NCBI GenBank assembly: GCA_021397845.1
Contig: CM038053.1
Location: forward strand, 82,025,157 to 82,089,156
Direction: 5' to 3'
DNA: 64,000 nt
From: Areca catechu
Lineage: Eukaryota; Streptophyta; Magnoliopsida; Arecales; Arecaceae
Shown: piece by piece, positions 59,391 through 64,000 of the stretch
Position numbering within the stretch: the stretch's first letter is position 1
Layout: the number at the start of each line of letters is the position of its first letter
Translations under genes and position numbers: made by a program
The notes under the pieces: generated by a model
The model's input: the letters and a program-made list of their open reading frames with translations, nothing else
Databases searched by the model: none
What the model was told of the DNA's origin: nothing

Positions 59391-61120
59391 GCACAGATTC
59401 GAAAGAGTTCAGGATCTTCCCAAAAGTAATATTTAATTTGAGCAAAGAATCGATCCTTTTCATTCTTGGACCAACCATCAGGGATTTGTCCAACAACTAA
59501 GTAGTTAACAATATCTGCAAACCAAGGGGCCTTTGCATATGAAACTGCTAAGAGCTGTTCATCCGGAAAGGATTCTTCAATTGATGCAGGTTCACACTCT
59601 TCAACTAAAATCCTAGATAGATGGTCTGCTACAACATTCTCAGATCCTTTCTTGTCTCGAATTTCAATATCAAACTCTTGTAGCAGTAAGATCCATCTAA
59701 TCAATCATGGTTTAGCATCTTTCTTTGAGAGCAGGTATCTCAAAGCCGAGTGATCCGAATAAACCACAATCTTGGAACCTAAAAGATATGATCTAAACAT
59801 TTCCAGGGCAAACACCACAGCTAGCAACTCATTTTCAGTAGTGGTATAATTTTTTTGGGCTTCATTCAAAGTTCTGCTAGCATAATAAATCACTATGGGA
59901 CATTTGTTTACCCTTTGGCCCAAGATAGCTCCTATGGCAAAGTCTGAAGCATCGCACATGATTTCAAAAGGTAATGACCAATCAGGGGGTTGAATGATTG
60001 GGGCTTGGGTCACAGCTTCCTTTAGAAACTCAAAATCCTTAAGACAATCTTCATCAAAATTGAAAGGAACGTCCTTGGCGAGCAGATTACACAAAGGACG
60101 GGAAATTTTGGAAAAGTCTTTGATGAAGCGATGATAGAATCCTACATGGCCGAGAAAAGATCGAATTTGTTTGATAGAGATGGGTGGGGAAAGTTTAGAT
60201 ATCAATTCAACCTTTGCTTTATCTACCTCGATCCCTCTCTTAGATATAATATGTCCTAAAACAATCCCTTCTCGAACCATGAAATGGCTCTTCTCCCAGC
60301 TCAGAACTAAATTAGCCTCAATACATCGTTTTAATATTTTCTTCAAATTATTGAGGCAACTCTCAAAAGATTCTCCAAAGACTGAAAAATCATCCATAAA
60401 AATTTCTAAGAAATCTCCTACCATGTCCGAGAAAATTGATATCATGCACCTTTGAAAGGTTGCAGGTGCATTACACAAACCGAAAGGCATTCTACGGAAA
60501 GCTAAGGTTCCAAAGGGACATGTGAAGGTGGTCTTTTCCTGGTCTCCTGGATAGATTGCTACCTGGTTGTATCCTGAGTATCCATCTAAGAAGCAAAAGT
60601 ATTGCTGGCCAGCTAATCTTTCTAGGATATGATCAATAAATGGTAATGGAAAGTGGTCTTTGCGGGTAGCTGCATTAAGTTTTCTATAATCTATACAGAC
60701 ATGCCACCCAGTAGAAAGTCGTGTTGGCACTAAATCTCCATGGTCAGTACGGACAACCGTGAGTCCAGATTTCTTTGGAACGACTTGAGTAGGACTCACC
60801 CAGTGGCTATCAGAAATGGGATAAATAATACCAGCATCTAACCATTTAATCACTTCCTTCTTGACCACTTCTTGCATGTTTGGGTTGAGCCGTCTTTGCA
60901 TCTCTCTAGTTGGCTTGGCACTATCCTCAGTATAGATATGATGCATACAAATTGATGGACTAATGCCTTTTAAATCAGCAATGGCCCAACCTATGGCCTC
61001 CCTATGTGTTTTCAGAACATCTATCAATTGGTTTTCCTGCTCAATGGTTAGGTCAGAAGCAATGATTACAAGCAGGGTTTTGTCGGGTCCTAAAAACACA
61101 TACTTAAGTGATTCAAGCAA
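59391..61120 (-). pseudogene. Reverse transcriptase and RNase H of Athila F
   Basis: A 471-codon open frame (59705-61120) carries RT and most of RNase H. RT motifs are CIDYRKLNAATRKDHFPLPF, FLDGYSGYNQVAIYP, MPFGLCNAPATFQRCM and the catalytic EIFMDDFSVFG. RNase H begins FEIMCDASDFAIGAILGQR and continues past a TGA at 59705 (KDAKP, stop, LIRWILLLQEFDIE) into KKGSENVVADHLSRI. This is the longest single-domain frame in the element, and all key RT residues are present. Confidence 0.93.
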
Positions 61121-61836
61121 AGTTTTTAGTTCAAGTTATGGTGGGGCCTGAATCGAAGGGTGCAAAGGCTCAGTTCCTAGGTCAAGTAAGGATTCAGTTT
61201 CCATTGACCAAGGTGGTGGGGGGTGTGAAGGTTGAGGTGAATCAAGTAGGGCATTTATCTCTTGGACTTGTGTTTCAGCAATAGGCTCGTCATCTTCCAT
61301 CAAATTGGAGGAAAATTCAAACTCAACAATCTAATCTATTAACCCAATCACAGAACAATTTTCCTCCTCTCGAGCAAACTTTGAGGCATTAAAAATATTA
61401 ATTCTCACCTTTTGATCCCCAAAAGAAATGTCCATAGCTCCCATTTTACAATTGATATTGGCATTGGCAGTGGCTAGGAATGGACGACCTAAGATTATGG
61501 GATTCTGATTTAGCTCTTGGGATGGTTCCATGTCTAGTATGAGGAAGTCTCAGGGAAATAACATTGGTTCACTCTAACTAAGACATCCTCAATCAAACCA
61601 CGTGGTGTCTTGACAGATCTATCGGCTAGTCGTAGAATGACTGACGTGGGTTTTAGTTCACCTATCCCAAATTTTTCATAGACCGAGGTTGGAAGAAGGT
61701 TCACATTAGCTCCTAGGTCTAACAGGGCTCGATCAAAGGTAATGCCTCCTATAACACAAGAAATCAAAGGAGCACCGGGGTCTTTCATTTTCTGAGGTAA
61801 TTGATTTAACAAGACTGCACTTACATCCTCAGACAA
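61121..61836 (-). pseudogene. Protease region of Athila F
   Basis: The protease loop reads DLGANVNLLPTSVYEKFG within the frame 61534-61836. A one-base frameshift near 61550 moves to the frame 61331-61531, which carries NQNPIILGRPFLATANANI. An acidic and proline-rich linker follows to RT, with stops at about 61331 and 61136. Confidence 0.87.
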
Positions 61837-63804
61837 TATGATTCTCTTTATGGTTCGTGGTTCACGCTTTTGGGTACAGAGTTCTTTGAGAAATTTAGCG
61901 TAAGCTGGAACGTGCTAAATTGCATCGAGGAGGGGTAAATTAATATGGACTAGTTTGAATAGTTCCATCAGCTCCTCGTTGCGTGCTCCTTGCTTTTTAC
62001 GGGAAGAACCAGCTTCTAGGGCTGAAGGGAATGGGACTCTAAGTTTATAAGTCTCAGGTAATTCATCTGCTCTCTTCTTCCTTTTCTCATTTAAATTGAA
62101 ACTAGTATCAGTACTAGTCCCGGGCTTAGGCTCTTCTACATGGTTAGTCTCAGTACTAACATCATCTTCTAAATTCACATTCTTGCTAGCCTCTTTCTCC
62201 TAGCCTTGATATGGGTCCCTAAGAATCCTACCACTTCTAAGCTCAGAAATTGCTTTGGCGTTCTCAAATTGAGGGTTCTTAGGTGGAACATTAGGCTGAA
62301 GAATGAGTGGGTTGTTTCTAGGATTCGGTATTGGTTGACTCGATAGTTGACCTGGTTCTCTCCTCATAGTAGATTCAGCTAACTGTCCTATTTGAACTTC
62401 TAACCTGGCGATAGATTGTTGTTGGGTCATGATTAATTGTTGGAGTTGATCAAACCTATCGTCGGCCAGATTGGTCTGTTGAGGAGGTTGATATGATGAC
62501 TGATGATAATATGGTGGCTGATATGGTGGTTGAGTAGGCTGACTAAGCTGACCTCTATTATAGGCATAGTTTTGGTATGGGGGCCTATTTTGAATGTTCC
62601 GTGCAGGAGGAGTTTGGGTCTGAACCTGAGTCTATTATGATTTCCAAGAAAAATTAGGATGGTTTCTCCAACCCGGGTAATAAGTATTTGAAAATGGGTC
62701 ATTACCCGGCTTGGAATAACCTTGAGCAGCTTGGACTTGTTCTTGGATGAAAGGTGGTAACTGTGCAACCGTAGGGCATTCATTCATGTGATGGGCTGGG
62801 CTAGCACAGATAGAACAAATCTCCTGATGATTAGAGGGTGATGGGTATTGTGATGGGTGTGATGGGTATTGTGCAGGAGATTGTTGACTGAGGGCTAGGA
62901 CTTGGTCCAACTTTTTAGAAAGGAGGTCGACTGTATCTAATCTTTGGGATATTAGGTTCAAGTCGACATTGGAATTTGAATGTCTAATTTCATAAATCCC
63001 TGCCCGCTTTTGGTGAGGAATCGATCTTTCATATGAAGTCAAAGAAGCATGGTTGATCGAATTTTCACTTAGGGTTTCAAACAAGGTATAGGCCTCATCC
63101 TCACTTCTACTCATGAATGAACCTCCACAAGATGCATCCACCATCTGTCTATACTGGTCTCCTAATCCCTCATAAAAAGCTTGGACAATTTGCCACTTAG
63201 ACAGACCATGATGTGGGCATTTTCTGAGTTCCTTAAGTCTCTTCCATGATTCATGAATTTGTTCACCAGGAAGCTGAGCAAATCCAGTGATGGCTCGCCT
63301 CATGGTGTTGGTTCGACCTATAGGATAGAATTTCTTAAGGAACTCGTGCTGCATTTCAGCCCAAGTTCAAATTGGTTTCCCTATTGTGCCAAGCCAGTAC
63401 TTGGCCTTATCCTTAAGTGAGAAGGGGAACAAGGTTAGCCTAAGGGCATCATCAGTAAAATCTTGGATCTTCACCGTAGAACAGATTTCTAGAAACTCAT
63501 TTAGATGCTTATAAGGATCTTCGTTGGTATTCCCATAAAAGGAAGGGAGCATCTGGATTGTGGCAGACTTGATCTCATTTTGTCTAGCAGGTATTTCAGG
63601 TAAATGGATACAAGTCGATGGGTTGTAGGTGGAAGGAATAAAGTATTCCTTCATCTGTCTAGGTGGTTCTTCTGGGTTTCCATCCATTTGATTTTTTGGT
63701 GTACTATGGATCAGCCGTTCAATTTCAGGGTTGAAATCAACTAGGTTTGGAAATAAAGATCTTCTACCGTGCATGTAACAGTGCAACCCAAATATGTGAA
63801 TCAA
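61837..63804 (-). pseudogene. gag of Athila F
   Basis: Gag starts near 63804 (MIHIFGLHCYMHGRRSLFPN) and continues in one frame through 63367-63804, 62635-63354, 62200-62430 and 61915-62178. The Gag domain shows FYGNTNEDPYKHLNEFLEIC, AEMQHEFLKKFYPIGRTN and CPHHGLSKWQIVQAFYEGL. A CCHC-like knuckle reads CSICASPAHHMNEC near 62780-62820. A Gln/Pro/Tyr-rich segment follows. Stops at 63365, 62632-62637, 62198 and 61913 break it. Confidence 0.9.
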
Positions 63805-64000
63805 ATTTTTTTTTTATTATATATATATATATATATATTTTTTATTTTTTTCAAACACTTATCAAACAGATTTCTATCATAGGCTCCCTAATTCTAGACA
63901 TCTCCTAACTTCCAAGACCGCCTTGGAGCCCTCCAAGTCAAAGACCAATTAGCTAACTGGCCAGGTAAGGGTAAGGTCGGTGGAGTTTCCCTCTTTGCTT
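63805..64000 (-). other. Start of the untranslated leader of Athila F
   Basis: Contains an (AT)n microsatellite at about 63816-63838 flanked by T runs. Otherwise nothing recognisable. The leader and 5' LTR continue beyond the window. Confidence 0.6.

Larger units (their letters stand above)
55554..64000 (-). mobile_element. Athila-type Ty3-gypsy element F, 5' LTR outside window
   Basis: This gypsy element on the - strand has a 3' LTR at 55554-57177, a polypurine tract, about 1 kb of non-coding DNA, then integrase, RNase H, RT, protease and gag, reaching the leader at the window end. Gag (PIGRTNTMRRAITGFAQLPG), RT (GIEVDKAKVELISKL) and integrase (GIDFMGPFPPSNGFEY) match the Athila lineage. 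Reading frames are constant from 63804 to about 61550 and, after one frameshift, from there to 58235. About ten stops interrupt, most explained by C-to-T or G-to-A changes. No env-like gene was seen between pol and the LTR. Confidence 0.92.

Noticed and set aside
1..64000. Search for a host gene, tRNA or rRNA
   Set aside because: Apart from Met-tRNA primer-binding sites, nothing resembling a host gene or structural RNA was seen; every long frame belongs to a retrotransposon or its shadow.

Overview
This window is plant nuclear DNA made almost entirely of LTR retrotransposons inserted into one another. The lineages recognised from their proteins and primer-binding sites (Angela/BARE-like and SIRE-like Ty1-copia; CRM-type chromovirus, Tat and Athila Ty3-gypsy) point to a flowering plant. 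Three CRM-type copies suggest heterochromatic, possibly pericentromeric DNA. I cannot name the species. I found no host gene, tRNA, rRNA or CRISPR array. Every coding region seen is a decayed retrotransposon gene, so most coding entries are pseudogenes.

Layout. (1) 1-15625, + strand: Angela-like copia element 'A' (5' LTR outside the window), with leader, gag, protease, integrase, RT, RNase H and a 3' LTR at 13254-15625. A CRM element on the - strand (3939-12663, called CRM-A) sits in its RNase H and is flanked by the 5-bp duplication GAGGA. (2) 15626-16593 and 26759-27436, - strand: one SIRE-like LTR ('I') split by a complete copia element 'H' (16594-26758, - strand). (3) 27437-30191 and 36654-36970, + strand: a Tat-type gypsy element 'G', split inside its RNase H by an internally deleted CRM-like element 'B' (30192-36648, - strand, TSD CAGTG). 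(4) 36971-40002, - strand: 3' end of a third CRM element 'C'. (5) 40003-46316, - strand: 3' LTR and body of a second Angela-like copia 'D' that cuts C. (6) 46320-55553, + strand: SIRE-like copia 'E' that cuts D just 5' of its gag start. The E 5' LTR is itself split by a solo LTR of the A family (47633-49998, TSD CTTCT). (7) 55554-64000, - strand: Athila-type gypsy element 'F' inserted in E downstream of its RNase H; its 5' LTR lies beyond the window.

The visible insertion order is G > C > D > E > F, with G > I > A > CRM-A, I > H and G > B as side branches. The whole window may therefore be the swollen interior of one old Tat element. Reading frames join across insertion sites at A/CRM-A and G/B, which supports this.

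The most unusual signals are non-coding. They are four consecutive stem-loops sharing one palindromic apex in the leader of copia A, an LTR hairpin kept by compensating base changes in three related LTRs, and GTCGAC-centred palindromic minisatellites in the SIRE-like elements, present both in the LTR and downstream of pol.
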